Assembly (NCBI RefSeq): GCF_900142725.1
Contig: NZ_FRBW01000002.1
Location: forward strand, 1,268,710 to 1,332,709
DNA: 64,000 nt
DNA from: Roseibium suaedae
Lineage (GTDB): Bacteria; Pseudomonadota; Alphaproteobacteria; Rhizobiales; Stappiaceae
Direction of reading: 5' to 3'
This document shows, one piece after another, positions 17,664 to 29,965 of this stretch. The notes beneath the pieces were generated by a model. That model was given only the letters and a program-made list of their open reading frames with translations, did not search any database and was not told where the DNA came from. Position 1 is the stretch's first letter, and each line of letters opens with the position of its first letter. The position numbers and the translations under genes are program-made.

Positions 17664-18566
17664 ATGTCCTGGCGAAACTGGCTCACCCTTCTGCTGCTCG
17701 GCGCGATCTGGGGTGGCTCCTTTCTGTTTGCAAAGGTGGCCGTCGCTGAAATTCCGCCGCTCGTTCTCGTTTTCCTTCGGGTCTGTCTGGCCGCAATCGC
17801 CCTGCATTGTGTCTTGCGGCTGACAGGAAAGCGCTTCCCGCTCGAGCCGCGCCTACTCGGCGCCTTTCTGGTCATGGGGCTTCTGAATAATGCGATCCCA
17901 TTCTCGCTGATCTTCTGGGGTCAGACAGCCATTGCCGCAGGCCTGGCATCGATACTCAACGCCACGACACCCATCTTCACTTTCCTGGTCGCGGCCGTCG
18001 TGCTGCGGCAGGAACCTGTGCGCTTTCACAGGATCGCGGGGGTGCTCACCGGCTTTGGCGGCGTTCTCCTGATGCTTTTCCAGAGCCTGGGGCAACCGGG
18101 CCATGACCCGCTCTGGGCTCAGCTCGCCTGCCTTGGTGCAGCGGTTTCCTATGCCCTTGCCGCAGCCTTTGCCCGGCGCTTCAAGCACCTGCCTCCGCTT
18201 GTATCCGCCACGGGTCAGCTCAGCGGTTCCACCTTGATCATGCTGCCGATGGCCATGATCTTTGGTGCCGGCTGGTCTCCTCTGGAAACATCCGGTTTCG
18301 TCTGGATGAATGTCCTCGCCCTTGGCCTTCTCGCCACGGCCTTTGCGTATCTGCTCTATTTCCGGCTGCTGGCTGAGGCCGGAGCGACCAACGCCTCGCT
18401 TGTCACACTGCTGGTACCCGCAAGCGCGATTCTCTTCGGCAGCCTGCTTCTGGGAGAAGCGCTGAAAACCTATCAGTTCGGCGGCTTCGGCCTGCTCCTG
18501 GCTGGCCTGCTGCTTCTGGATGGGAGGATCTTGTCTCCCTTCATGAAAGCAAAAAGAGCGGCCTGA
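17664..18566 (+). CDS. EamA/DMT-family transporter
   Basis: A 300-aa inner-membrane protein with two EamA repeats and about ten transmembrane helices. It begins with the family motif LLLGAIWGGSFLFAKVA and carries LFGSLLLGEAL in the second repeat. Members of the drug/metabolite superfamily export amino acids, nucleobases or metabolites; the substrate cannot be read from sequence. The ATG at 17664 gives the standard N-terminus. It is convergent with serA, whose stop lies 27 bp away. Confidence 0.88.
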   Translation: MSWRNWLTLLLLGAIWGGSFLFAKVAVAEIPPLVLVFLRVCLAAIALHCVLRLTGKRFPLEPRLLGAFLVMGLLNNAIPFSLIFWGQTAIAAGLASILNATTPIFTFLVAAVVLRQEPVRFHRIAGVLTGFGGVLLMLFQSLGQPGHDPLWAQLACLGAAVSYALAAAFARRFKHLPPLVSATGQLSGSTLIMLPMAMIFGAGWSPLETSGFVWMNVLALGLLATAFAYLLYFRLLAEAGATNASLVTLLVPASAILFGSLLLGEALKTYQFGGFGLLLAGLLLLDGRILSPFMKAKRAA

Positions 18567-18593
18567 TCGCCGCCCTTTCCGATCTTCACTGGG

Positions 18594-20180
18594 TCAGAAG
18601 CGGAGCTTCTTGACCTGGTTGACGTGAGCAACGGAAGCGAGCCGTTCGAGAACTTCCTGGGGCACCTCGCCATCCACCTCGACCAGGCAGATGGCATCCT
18701 TGCCCGGCGCCGTCCGGCCCAGGTTGAAGGTCGCGATGTTGATGCCGCTGTTGCCAAGCTCCATGCCGAGTTGACCAATGAACCCCGGCTTATCCTCGTT
18801 GGTGATGTAGAGCATGTAGGCGCCGAGTTCGGCTTCCATGTTGATGCCCTTCACCTGGATGATCCGGGGCTTGCCGTCCTCGAACACCGTACCGGCAACA
18901 GAGCGTTCCTGGTTCTCGGTAACCACGGTAAGCCGGATGTAGGTCTCGAAAGCCCCCTTCTGTTCCCGGCGGGTCTCCTCCACCTCGATGCCGCGCTCGC
19001 GCGCCACAACCGGTGCGGAGACCATGTTGACCGTCTGCAGAAGGGGCGTCAGCACCCCGGTCAGCGCTGCGGACGTCAGCGCCCGCGTGTTCAGATCCGC
19101 AACGGCTCCGGCATATTCCAGACGGATCGTCTTGATACCGCTTTCCGTCAACTGACCGGCGAACAGACCAAGCTGCTCTGCAAGCCGCACGAAAGGTGTC
19201 AGTTTCGGCGCCTCTTCCGCAGAGATCGACGGCATGTTGAGCGCGTTGGAAACCGCCCCGTGCAACAGGTAGTCACACATCTGCTCGGCGACCTGCAGAG
19301 CCACGTTTTCCTGCGCTTCGCTGGTAGACGCCCCGAGATGCGGCGTGGAGACAAAATTCTTCGCACCGAAGAGGACGTTCTGCTTGGCAGGTTCCTCGAC
19401 GAAGACGTCGAACCCGGCGCCCGCCAGCTTGCCGCTGTCGAGAGCCTCACGCACGGCCTGTTCATCCGCAAGGCCGCCGCGCGCGCAGTTGATCAGATAA
19501 GAGCCCGTCTTCATCTTGGCGATGGCAGCCGCATCGATGATATTGCGGGTCTTGTCCGTCAGCGGAGTGTGCAGAGTGATGAAATCCGCCCTGCGCAGCA
19601 GTTCGTCCAGTTCGACTTTTTCCACGCCGAGGATCGAGGCCCGTTCGGGCGTCAGGAATGGATCGAAGGCAACGACCTTCATGCGCAGGCCAATGGCCCG
19701 GTCAGCGACGATCGAGCCGATGTTGCCGCAACCGATGAGACCAAGGGTCTTGGACGTGATTTCCACGCCCATAAACCCGGACTTTTCCCACTTTCCAGCC
19801 TGGGTGGACGCATCGGCTGCCGGGATCTGACGGGCAAGCGAGAACATCATTGCAATCGCGTGTTCCGCTGTCGTGATGGCATTGCCGAAGGGGGTGTTCA
19901 TCACGATGATGCCCCGGGCCGTGGCCTTGGGAATGTCGACGTTGTCGACGCCAATGCCGGCACGGCCGATCACCTTCAACCTGGAGGCGGCTGCAATGAT
20001 CTTTTCCGTGACCTTGGTCGCAGAGCGGATCGCAAGGCCATCATATTGATCGATGACGGACAGGAGCTTGTCCTTGTCCTTGCCGAGATCAGGCTGAAAA
20101 TCGACGTCGATACCACGGTCCTTGAAAATCTGGACCGCAGCGTCGGACAGCTTGTCCGAAATGAGAACTCTGGGTGCCAT
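18594..20180 (-). CDS. serA: D-3-phosphoglycerate dehydrogenase
   Basis: A 528-aa long-form enzyme oxidising 3-phosphoglycerate to 3-phosphohydroxypyruvate, the first step of serine synthesis. The substrate and NAD domains come first (LKVIGRAGIGVDNVD, GLIGCGNIGSIVADRA, NCARGGLADEQAV, and catalytic His in STPHLGASTSEAQ). An intervening ASB-like domain and a C-terminal ACT domain (AYMLYITNEDKPGFIGQLG) follow. It is third in a tight minus-strand operon serC / HExxH protein / serA, starting 15 nt after the previous stop. ACT-domain allosteric serine inhibition is likely but not shown. Confidence 0.98.
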   Translation of the reverse strand: MAPRVLISDKLSDAAVQIFKDRGIDVDFQPDLGKDKDKLLSVIDQYDGLAIRSATKVTEKIIAAASRLKVIGRAGIGVDNVDIPKATARGIIVMNTPFGNAITTAEHAIAMMFSLARQIPAADASTQAGKWEKSGFMGVEITSKTLGLIGCGNIGSIVADRAIGLRMKVVAFDPFLTPERASILGVEKVELDELLRRADFITLHTPLTDKTRNIIDAAAIAKMKTGSYLINCARGGLADEQAVREALDSGKLAGAGFDVFVEEPAKQNVLFGAKNFVSTPHLGASTSEAQENVALQVAEQMCDYLLHGAVSNALNMPSISAEEAPKLTPFVRLAEQLGLFAGQLTESGIKTIRLEYAGAVADLNTRALTSAALTGVLTPLLQTVNMVSAPVVARERGIEVEETRREQKGAFETYIRLTVVTENQERSVAGTVFEDGKPRIIQVKGINMEAELGAYMLYITNEDKPGFIGQLGMELGNSGINIATFNLGRTAPGKDAICLVEVDGEVPQEVLERLASVAHVNQVKKLRF

Positions 20181-20195
20181 GTTCGTACCTAAAAG

Positions 20196-20675
20196 TTAGC
20201 GCAACCAGCGCAGCATATTGGGAAAGGGGTCGACACCCTCTTCGGCCGCCAGCTTCGGCTCGTAACACATGCCGTAATACTGAAGCAGGGGAACACCGAT
20301 GTAGCGGCCGGCCGAGAAATTCTCGATCAGCGCCTCGGCATCTCCCTTGTAGCCATCAGGGTGAAAGACGACCTCAACGGGAATTCCAAGATGGCGGGCG
20401 GCTGCATAGGACCACGCAAGGGTCGCCATCTCATCGCCAGGCTGGGGATCCAGTTTCTCAAGCTGCCGTTCTGCAGGGTCCGTGACAGCCACGTGCCCTG
20501 CCTCATGCAGCAGATCGCCCGGATACAGCAGGCGTTTCTCGTCAACAATCAACTCGCCGAACCGGATATCAATTCCGGGCAGAAACGTCGGGTCCGGCAA
20601 ATCCGCAAGATGCACCGGTATTCCTATTTCTTGCACGAACCTGGTGAGCTTGGCGCTCATCGGATCGGCGAGCAT
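20196..20675 (-). CDS. Putative HExxH zinc-hydrolase-like protein embedded in the serine operon
   Basis: A 159-aa cytoplasmic protein (no signal peptide or TM) containing LLHEAGHVAVT, a textbook HExxH zinc-binding motif, at about residues 56-66. A possible third ligand could be the conserved-looking Glu/Asp in PGDEMATLAWSYAAA or HPDGYKGD. I do not recognise a named family with confidence. It starts 3 nt after the serC stop and ends 15 nt before serA, so it is translated in that operon. Whether it is a peptidase is unproven. The close coupling suggests conservation, but the link to serine metabolism is unclear. Confidence 0.7.
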   Translation of the reverse strand: MLADPMSAKLTRFVQEIGIPVHLADLPDPTFLPGIDIRFGELIVDEKRLLYPGDLLHEAGHVAVTDPAERQLEKLDPQPGDEMATLAWSYAAARHLGIPVEVVFHPDGYKGDAEALIENFSAGRYIGVPLLQYYGMCYEPKLAAEEGVDPFPNMLRWLR

Positions 20676-20678
20676 CTG

Positions 20679-21857
<1,179 letters not shown>

Positions 21858-21859
21858 GT

Positions 21860-21915
21860 ATTCTACCCTCTCAGATAGCAGCCCCTCGGTGGGGAGGGGT
21901 GGCCCACCGCGAGGC
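21860..21915 (-). promoter_or_regulatory. Structured serC leader (candidate serC RNA motif)
   Basis: On the minus strand a stem CGGTGGG / CCCACCG (21903-21909 with 21887-21893) is followed by a short stem CTATC / GGTAG (21863-21878). The loop and 3' arm of the second stem contain the serC Shine-Dalgarno. Alternative pairing of CCCCT with AGGGG competes with the first stem. A serC motif whose last stem overlaps the ribosome-binding site is known upstream of alphaproteobacterial serC-serA operons. The match here is by position and architecture; a covariance-model search was not possible. Confidence 0.5.
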
Positions 21916-21972
21916 ATATGCCTGTTGCCATCCGCCGTCAAATAGTTTCGTGAGGGGCGGCAGTCTTGAAAC

Positions 21973-22003
21973 AAAAAAAGGCCGGGCAAATTGCCCGGCC
22001 TTT
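21973..22003 (-). terminator. Intrinsic terminator of the outer-membrane protein gene
   Basis: A perfect stem AAAGGCCGGGC / GCCCGGCCTTT around a short loop, followed on the minus strand by seven T, 24 nt past the stop of the omp gene. Confidence 0.92.
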
Positions 22004-22027
22004 CAGATCCAGGAGATCCTGGCTGTC

Positions 22028-22846
22028 TTAGAAGTTGCTCGTCAGCGGCTGATTGCCCGAATAGTAGGACGGAGCTGCCGGTGCGGCGGCATAGCTGTCG
22101 AACTGGTAACGTACACCAAGCCGGATTTCGTGAGCCGTCAGGTCCTTGAAGGTCGAACGGGTCTGTCCGGAGCCGGTGTTGTAGTACTTCACGGTCTTGG
22201 CAGTGCCCAGATCGCGGTACTGATAGCCGGCATCAAGGCTCCAGTTCGGCGTGATGGCGTAGGAAGCACCGGCCATCAGAGCCCAGGCCAGGTTCCATTC
22301 GCCGTGACGTCCGTCATAACGCGTGGTCGCGCCACCCGGGTTTTCGGAGATCGAGTTGTTGGTGCTGACATAAGCTGCACCGATACCCGCGCCAACGTAA
22401 GGCGTGATGTTGTTCCAGGTGCCGATGTCGACATAACCATTCAGCATGACGGTCCAGACATCCACATCAGTGCTTTCCCGCGAGAAGCCGCCAGAACAGG
22501 TGCCGCAGACAGCGAAGCCGCGGGTCTTGGACGGGGTTTCATAGTCGAGCGTGATGTCGCTGCGGAAATAGTCGGTGAACTTGTAACCGACGCCGACGCC
22601 GACCATCCAGGCATCGTCCATGCTTTCGCGCTGGTAACGCAGGTTGCCAACGACAGAGTCGTTAAAGCTGCCGTCCGGATCACCGTAGAATTTGTAACCG
22701 ATGTCACCGCGCAGATACCAGCCACCAGAGGCCGGAATCTCCGGGGCGTATTCGATAACCGGAGCAGGAAGGTCCGCTGCCCAGGCAGCGCTGGAAACAA
22801 GTGCTGCAGCGCCTGCCAAAGACAATCGCTTGAAAAATGTGATCAT
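22028..22846 (-). CDS. Omp25/RopB-like outer-membrane beta-barrel protein
   Basis: A 272-aa protein with a signal peptide (cleavage after SSAAWA, about residue 23) and the ADLP mature start common in alphaproteobacterial small barrels. It has alternating aromatic beta-strands ([62 protein letters not shown]). The last residue is Phe, the classic C-terminal barrel signature recognised by BAM. It is transcribed alone, with a CtrA consensus site upstream and a strong terminator downstream. The exact Omp25/Omp31 orthology is not proven. Confidence 0.88.
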   Translation of the reverse strand: MITFFKRLSLAGAAALVSSAAWAADLPAPVIEYAPEIPASGGWYLRGDIGYKFYGDPDGSFNDSVVGNLRYQRESMDDAWMVGVGVGYKFTDYFRSDITLDYETPSKTRGFAVCGTCSGGFSRESTDVDVWTVMLNGYVDIGTWNNITPYVGAGIGAAYVSTNNSISENPGGATTRYDGRHGEWNLAWALMAGASYAITPNWSLDAGYQYRDLGTAKTVKYYNTGSGQTRSTFKDLTAHEIRLGVRYQFDSYAAAPAAPSYYSGNQPLTSNF

Positions 22847-22927
22847 GTCCTCGTCCTTTTACATCAGGCGACCGCGTCAGATTGCGGGCCGTTCGAGAGT
22901 AATCTTGGTAAGGATGTCGGAAATGTC

Positions 22928-22943
22928 TTAAGCTTGACTTAAC
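22928..22943. promoter_or_regulatory. CtrA binding site (full TTAA-N7-TTAAC)
   Basis: TTAA-GCTTGAC-TTAAC matches the CtrA consensus exactly. A third half site TTAACC lies at 22952-22957. It is about 85 bp upstream of the omp start, at a position suited to promoter control. The same window encodes ChpT, which phosphorylates CtrA. Confidence 0.65.
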
Positions 22944-23015
22944 CCTGTTTCTTAACCGTGTTTTTTTACGTAAACAAATCGTTAATGCACGTTAGGTCAG
23001 GCAAGAGAAATTTAA

Positions 23016-23053
23016 TAAAAAGCCCCACCTGATTGGATCAGGCGGGGCTTTTG
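23016..23053 (-). terminator. Intrinsic terminator of glmM
   Basis: A long stem AAAAGCCCC-CCTGAT / ATCAGG-GGGGCTTTT with one internal mismatch and a TGG loop. On the minus strand it runs into TTTTTATTAAATT, 21 nt after the glmM stop. Confidence 0.93.
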
Positions 23054-23073
23054 TTTCACGTATACACAAAAAG

Positions 23074-24417
23074 TCAGGCTGCGGACTTTGCGACCACATC
23101 GACAATGTCATTCACGACCTGATGAACCAGCGCCGCATCATCGCCTTCCGCCATCACCCGGATCAAAGGTTCGGTACCGGAGGCACGGATCACGAGGCGG
23201 CCGGAATTTCCAAGACGGTTCTCACCATCCTTGATGGCTTCCTGAACGCTCTTGTGCTCCAGCGGTGCACCACCGGCATATCTGACGTTCTTCAGTACCT
23301 GCGGCACAGGATCAAAACGGCGGCAAACTTCCGAAACCGTACGCCCCTGGTCCTTGACACAGGCCATGACCTGCAGGGCCGCAATCAGGCCATCACCCGT
23401 CGTTGCGAAGTCGGACAGAACGATATGGCCGGACTGCTCACCGCCGACATTGTAGCCATGAGCCCGCATATGCTCGACCACATAACGGTCGCCGACCTTG
23501 GTGCGGGCAAGAGACAGGCCCAAACCGCCAAGGTAGCGCTCGAGACCGAGATTTGACATGACGGTCGCCACGATCCCCGGCTGGGACAGACGGTCATGAG
23601 CCTGCCAGGACTGAGCGACCACGGCCATCAGCTGATCGCCATCGATCACCTGACCGTTTTCATCGACGATGATGACCCGGTCGGCGTCCCCATCGAGAGC
23701 GATCCCGATGTCCGCTCGCACCTCATGGACCTTACGCGCCAGCGCATCGGTGGAAGTGGAACCACAGTCCTTGTTGATGTTGTAACCGTCCGGGGTCACG
23801 CCATGCGGAATGACGTCTGCGCCCAGTTCCCAAAGGGCTTCCGGGGCAACCTTGTAGGCAGCGCCATTGGCGCAGTCGATGACGACCCTCAAGCCTTCAA
23901 GGCTCATTTCTCGTGGCAGGGTGCGCTTGGCGAATTCGATGTAGCGCTGCTGGGCGCCATCAATCCGCTTGGCGCGGCCAAGGTCGCGAGGACCGGCAAG
24001 GCTTGCGGTCATGTCACTGACGGCAAGGCGCTCGATTTCGCTTTCGATGGCATCGCTGAGCTTGAACCCATCGGGGCCAAAGAACTTGATGCCATTGTCC
24101 TGATAGGCATTGTGGGAGGCGGAAATCATCACGCCAAGATCGGCCCGCAGGGACCGGGTCAGCATAGCGACCGAAGGTGTCGGCATCGGGCCGAGGAGAA
24201 ACACGTCCATTCCGACGGAGGTAAACCCGGCAACCAGAGCATATTCAATCATATAGCCGGAAAGACGCGTGTCCTTGCCGATAACAACACGGTGCTTGTG
24301 ACCGCCGTTCTTGAAGGCAAGGCCTGCGGCCATGCCAACCTTGAGAGCCATTTCGGCCGTCATCGGAAAGGTGTTTGCCTGGCCGCGGATGCCATCGGTT
24401 CCGAAGAACTTGCGCAT
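23074..24417 (-). CDS. glmM: Phosphoglucosamine mutase
   Basis: A 447-aa enzyme interconverting glucosamine-6-phosphate and glucosamine-1-phosphate for UDP-GlcNAc, peptidoglycan and LPS. It begins [11 protein letters not shown]. The phosphoserine loop is [18 protein letters not shown], the metal loop is DGDADR, the sugar-binding segment is GGEQSGHI, and the phosphate-binding segment is [15 protein letters not shown]. It follows ftsH, as in most proteobacteria, but a terminator separates them. Confidence 0.98.
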   Translation of the reverse strand: MRKFFGTDGIRGQANTFPMTAEMALKVGMAAGLAFKNGGHKHRVVIGKDTRLSGYMIEYALVAGFTSVGMDVFLLGPMPTPSVAMLTRSLRADLGVMISASHNAYQDNGIKFFGPDGFKLSDAIESEIERLAVSDMTASLAGPRDLGRAKRIDGAQQRYIEFAKRTLPREMSLEGLRVVIDCANGAAYKVAPEALWELGADVIPHGVTPDGYNINKDCGSTSTDALARKVHEVRADIGIALDGDADRVIIVDENGQVIDGDQLMAVVAQSWQAHDRLSQPGIVATVMSNLGLERYLGGLGLSLARTKVGDRYVVEHMRAHGYNVGGEQSGHIVLSDFATTGDGLIAALQVMACVKDQGRTVSEVCRRFDPVPQVLKNVRYAGGAPLEHKSVQEAIKDGENRLGNSGRLVIRASGTEPLIRVMAEGDDAALVHQVVNDIVDVVAKSAA

Positions 24418-24521
24418 GGGTTCAAATCGCCTTTTTTCATGATTTTCTCCGCCCCCTTTTAGACCCTATCGGCCCGGAGCGCGGTTCAAAATTTGTGAGC
24501 GAATGTTACCGCCCGTTCCTT

Positions 24522-24550
24522 AAAAAAATGCCCGGCACAGAGCCGGGCAT
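24522..24550 (-). terminator. Intrinsic terminator of ftsH
   Basis: Minus-strand ATGCCCGGC-TCTGT-GCCGGGCAT followed by a T7 run, 27 nt past the ftsH stop. Confidence 0.94.
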
Positions 24551-24577
24551 GTTCTTTTCCAGAACTGCGAAGCAGGA

Positions 24578-26497
<1,920 letters not shown>

Positions 26498-26701
26498 CTC
26501 GATCCCTTGGCCGCAAGACGCGGAAACTATGCGAGGGGTTTGTTCTTGGTTCTCAAGATAGGTTGCTGAGCCGCCTCTGCCAAGGCGTTGCGCCACCTTG
26601 GTCAGCTTGAACTGACTTTTTTCTTAAACTCTTGCAAAAAACCACGAGGCAAAACGTCCTCCCTGGTGCCCAAAGAGCTGCTCCCGCACCGCTTCATGCC
26701 T

Positions 26702-28009
26702 TCAAAGGCGGTGGATGCGGAACAGACCCGTCCATTCCCTTGCACTGTAAAGTCCCGGGACATGCAAAAGTTCCGTTTCGTTCCAAACCGCTGGCGCGGT
26801 CCTGAAGGCCGCCCTGGACCAGTGCTGCGGTAACTCCATCGGCGCAACAGGCTCGGGCGCATCTGCCAGCGCCCCAAACCACAGCGCCCCATTGCCAGAA
26901 CTTTTGCTGCCGGTCATTTGGCACCGGTAGCGCCCATCCCATTGGACCTCTTCGTCCGGGGTCAGCAACAAGGGCACCGCCAGTGCCCTGCCCGCTTCCC
27001 GCCAGATGGTGAGGCAGGAGGCGGCCACATCCAGGATACAGCCGTTCAGGGTCAGGCGGACTGGATCACCCGCACAAAGGCGCTGATCCGCTTCTTCCAG
27101 CTTTTCAAGGCGGGGACGATCCTTCCTGCTCGAAGCTCTGACCGTAAGCCGGGCCAGCAAACGCAGACGAATCTCGTCCGGCAGGGCCGCGTAAGCTCCG
27201 AAGTCCAGTTTCAAAGGCCCGGCCTCATGCACCAGAACCTGCGCTGCCTCGACAGCATCGACCCATTGGTCGAGGGCTGTTTCCGCCCGCTGCATGTTGC
27301 GCACAGTGGACAGGATCCTGTTTGCGCTCAAGCCTTCTTCGGCAAGCTGGTCCGCCATCCGGCGCAATCGCACCCGTTTGTAGGAGGTGCTGGAATTCGA
27401 GGGATCTTCTGCCCAGGTGGTTCCTGCCGCTTCAAGCGTTGCCACCAGCCTGGATTTGGGCACAGACAGGAGCGGACGGAGAATCCGGATCCCCTCAGGA
27501 CCGTTGGTCTCGATTTGTTTCATCGAGGAGAGACCCGTTACGCCGCTGCCCCGGGTCAGCCGGTCCAGAAAGGTCTCCGACTGATCGTCCTGATGATGCG
27601 CGAGGACCAGGGCTTTCAAATCAAGCCGCTGCATGGCTTCGCGGAAGAGACGGTAGCGGGCGCCTCGAGCTTCTGCCTGAACGTTGGACCTGGGCTTGGG
27701 ACCGGCCCAGCACAGGGTCTCCTGCGGCACCCCGAGCTCGCGGCACTGCGTTGCAACCATTTCGGCCTCAGCGGCGCTTTCAGGCCGCAAACCGTGATCC
27801 ACGGTCAAACCATAAAGCACTCCCCCCCACTCCCCTCGATCGCGCCACTGCGCAAGAGCATGAAGCAGGCAAAGGGAATCCGCACCGCCGGAGACCCCAA
27901 CAGCAAGGGAGCTTTCGGATTTCAGAAAAGAAAAGAGCTGGTCGAACGCAGTCGCATCCAGCTTGGCATCTGCGGCCGCAAGACTGTCAGCGTCAGGCAA
28001 CCCGGTCAT
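26702..28009 (-). CDS. tilS: tRNA(Ile)-lysidine synthetase
   Basis: A 435-aa enzyme adding lysine to C34 of tRNA-Ile(CAU) so that it reads AUA; essential in most bacteria. The PP-loop SGGADSLCLLHAL is at about residues 40-52. It is followed by the TVDHGLRPES and ALVLAHHQDDQSETFLDRLTRGS motifs and RPLL. The C-terminal part is variable, as in the family. It starts 9 nt after the cpoB stop, so the two are cotranscribed. Confidence 0.94.
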   Translation of the reverse strand: MTGLPDADSLAAADAKLDATAFDQLFSFLKSESSLAVGVSGGADSLCLLHALAQWRDRGEWGGVLYGLTVDHGLRPESAAEAEMVATQCRELGVPQETLCWAGPKPRSNVQAEARGARYRLFREAMQRLDLKALVLAHHQDDQSETFLDRLTRGSGVTGLSSMKQIETNGPEGIRILRPLLSVPKSRLVATLEAAGTTWAEDPSNSSTSYKRVRLRRMADQLAEEGLSANRILSTVRNMQRAETALDQWVDAVEAAQVLVHEAGPLKLDFGAYAALPDEIRLRLLARLTVRASSRKDRPRLEKLEEADQRLCAGDPVRLTLNGCILDVAASCLTIWREAGRALAVPLLLTPDEEVQWDGRYRCQMTGSKSSGNGALWFGALADAPEPVAPMELPQHWSRAAFRTAPAVWNETELLHVPGLYSAREWTGLFRIHRL

Positions 28010-28018
28010 GGCGCGGCA

Positions 28019-28969
28019 TCACGAGCACTTGGCGCGGCGGCGCTCGTCGCGGGCCTGCTCCAGAACGGCTGGCGCGGCATTCGGATATTTCGTCTGCAGT
28101 TCGGAGAAGGTTGCGCAAGCCGCATCCCGTTCGCCAAGTCCCTGCAGGGACACACCCAGCTTCAACAGGCTGTCAGCGCTCTTGTCGCCGCCCGGATGCT
28201 CGGTATAGGTCTTCAGAAACGCATCGGCAGCTTCCCGGAACTTGCGCTGCGCAAGCAGGCTTTCGCCGAGCCAGTATTGAGCGCTGGGAGCAAGACGGTC
28301 CTGCGGATAGAGCTGGAGGAAGGACTGGAACCCTTCTTCGGCAGAGACATAGTCGCCGTTCACGGCCTGGCTGTAGGCCCGGTTATAGTCCTCGCGCGGA
28401 TCGCCGGTGCTGCTGGTCAGGCCGGCAATCTGGTCTCCCGCTCTTGCAGTTCCTTCGTCCTGACCGATGCCCGGAACCCCGTCGAGACCGCCACCGCCAG
28501 CAAGCTGGGAGAGATCGATCGGCCCGTTGCCCAGAGGGGCAGGCTGCTGTTCGTCCGTGGAGTAACCACCGGAGGCTGACCATTCCGCATCCCCTCCGCC
28601 GCCAAGCGTGCCGAGGGTCTTAGGACCAGGGGCAAGCCCCTGGTTCTGGTCAATGCCTTGCGGCTGGCCGAGATCCGACCGCTTGCCCGGTGCCGGACGG
28701 TTTCCGCCGCCTGCGCCGCCTTCCAGTTGTTCAAACCGGTATTCGTTGTCTTCCTGCATGCGCCGAAGCTGATCCTGGATCTCGCGCATCTGATAGCTCA
28801 GCTGCTCGATCTGGCCAGTGAGGTTCCGCATGCGCTCTTCCAGTTCGTTCAGACGAACAGCGGAATCATCATTCTTGCGGCCAAAAATCTGGGCTTCGGA
28901 CGGAGCCGAATAAAGGACGGCCATCAGGACCGCGGCAAAGAGGATCGTCAATCCTCGAAGTTTCGCCAT
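28019..28969 (-). CDS. cpoB: Tol-Pal-associated periplasmic protein CpoB (YbgF)
   Basis: A 316-aa exported protein. It has a signal peptide (about 1-25), an N-terminal trimerising coiled coil (LNELEERMRNLTGQIEQLSYQMREIQDQLRRMQ) and a Gly/Pro-rich linker. C-terminal TPR repeats follow (DYNRAYSQAVNGDYVSAEEGFQSFLQLYP, AQYWLGESLLAQRKFREAADAFL). CpoB coordinates peptidoglycan synthesis with Tol-Pal constriction. The ATG at 28969 has GGAGGAAGAGC before it. It is upstream of tilS in an operon. Confidence 0.93.
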   Translation of the reverse strand: MAKLRGLTILFAAVLMAVLYSAPSEAQIFGRKNDDSAVRLNELEERMRNLTGQIEQLSYQMREIQDQLRRMQEDNEYRFEQLEGGAGGGNRPAPGKRSDLGQPQGIDQNQGLAPGPKTLGTLGGGGDAEWSASGGYSTDEQQPAPLGNGPIDLSQLAGGGGLDGVPGIGQDEGTARAGDQIAGLTSSTGDPREDYNRAYSQAVNGDYVSAEEGFQSFLQLYPQDRLAPSAQYWLGESLLAQRKFREAADAFLKTYTEHPGGDKSADSLLKLGVSLQGLGERDAACATFSELQTKYPNAAPAVLEQARDERRRAKCS

Positions 28970-29226
28970 GCTCTTCCTCCGACGTGACATGGGGGACACG
29001 ACCATCGTGCCCTCACCGCGAGCATCCCTGCTTGTTCTTTCGAACGCGCGACTATGCTCGAACACATTAAAATGGATCAGCTTTTGGACATTCCATCGAT
29101 CTTGATCGAATGGCAGCTGATCTTAGCTTCGATACCACAGAGTGCAGTGACTTCGGCCAAATTTTGACGAATGCACCGAATTTTCAAGGACAAGGCACCT
29201 TCAAACAAGAAGGTGGCGGCACCATG

Positions 29227-29254
29227 AAAAAAGGGCCGGAAATTTCCGGCCCTT
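29227..29254 (-). terminator. Intrinsic terminator of pal
   Basis: Palindromic AAAGGGCCGGAAATTTCCGGCCCTTT, followed on the minus strand by TTTTTTC; 28 nt after the pal stop. Confidence 0.92.
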
Positions 29255-29282
29255 TCAAATTTGCGGAGCTGATGGGTCAGCC

Positions 29283-29777
29283 TCAGTTGGTCGCGTTGTC
29301 CAGAACGGTCACAGCGCGGCGGTTCTGGGACCAGCAGCTGTTGTCGTTACAAACAGCGACCGGGCGCTCCTTGCCGTAGGAAATGGTCTTGATCCGGGAC
29401 GGGTTCACGCCACGGGCAACCAGATAGTCACGGGCAGCAGTTGCACGGCGCGCACCGAGCGCGATGTTGTACTGACGCGTGCCGCGCTCATCCGCATGAC
29501 CTTCAACGGTGATGCTGTAACGGGAGTACTGGCTCAGCCACTGCGCCTGCTTGTCGAGGGTCGCCTTGGCCTGGGAATTGACGGTGGACTGGTCTTCTTC
29601 GAAGAAGATACGGTCACCAACGTTGACGACGAAGTCCTGGCCGGAACCCGGAGCTGCGTTGCCCGCACCACCGTTCAGTCCGTCCGGGTTGGTCTGCGCA
29701 CAGGCAGCCATGAACAGAAGCGCACCGAGCGCTGCACCGATCTTCGCACTGCGTGCGAAAGTCCCCATTTCAAACAT
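29283..29777 (-). CDS. pal: Peptidoglycan-associated outer-membrane lipoprotein Pal
   Basis: A 164-aa lipoprotein linking outer membrane to peptidoglycan and to Tol proteins. A type II signal peptide has the lipobox FMAAC. A short linker is followed by an OmpA-like domain with IFFEEDQSTVNSQAKATLDKQAQWL, VEGHADERGTRQYNIALGARRA (meso-DAP-binding Asp and Arg) and RIKTISYGKERP. GGAGA lies upstream of the ATG. It follows tolB. Confidence 0.97.
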   Translation of the reverse strand: MFEMGTFARSAKIGAALGALLFMAACAQTNPDGLNGGAGNAAPGSGQDFVVNVGDRIFFEEDQSTVNSQAKATLDKQAQWLSQYSRYSITVEGHADERGTRQYNIALGARRATAARDYLVARGVNPSRIKTISYGKERPVAVCNDNSCWSQNRRAVTVLDNATN

Positions 29778-29965
29778 CTGAATTCTCCTATCCCCACCGG
29801 CCCCGACAGGGAAAACAATCTCTAACCAAGGATGGTTAATGCCTGCTTTTGAAACATGGTTAGCAGAACCTTAACCGATAAGTTCCGTCCGGCTCAACAC
29901 TGAGCGGGTCAGCGGACCTTTTCACCGATACCGGAGAAGGCCCGCTGACCGCCTCAACAGAGGCT

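Noticed and set aside
18624..20192. Plus-strand open frame of about 520 codons
   Set aside because: Antisense to serA; high GC at codon position 3 keeps the opposite frame open. No family signature or ribosome-binding site.
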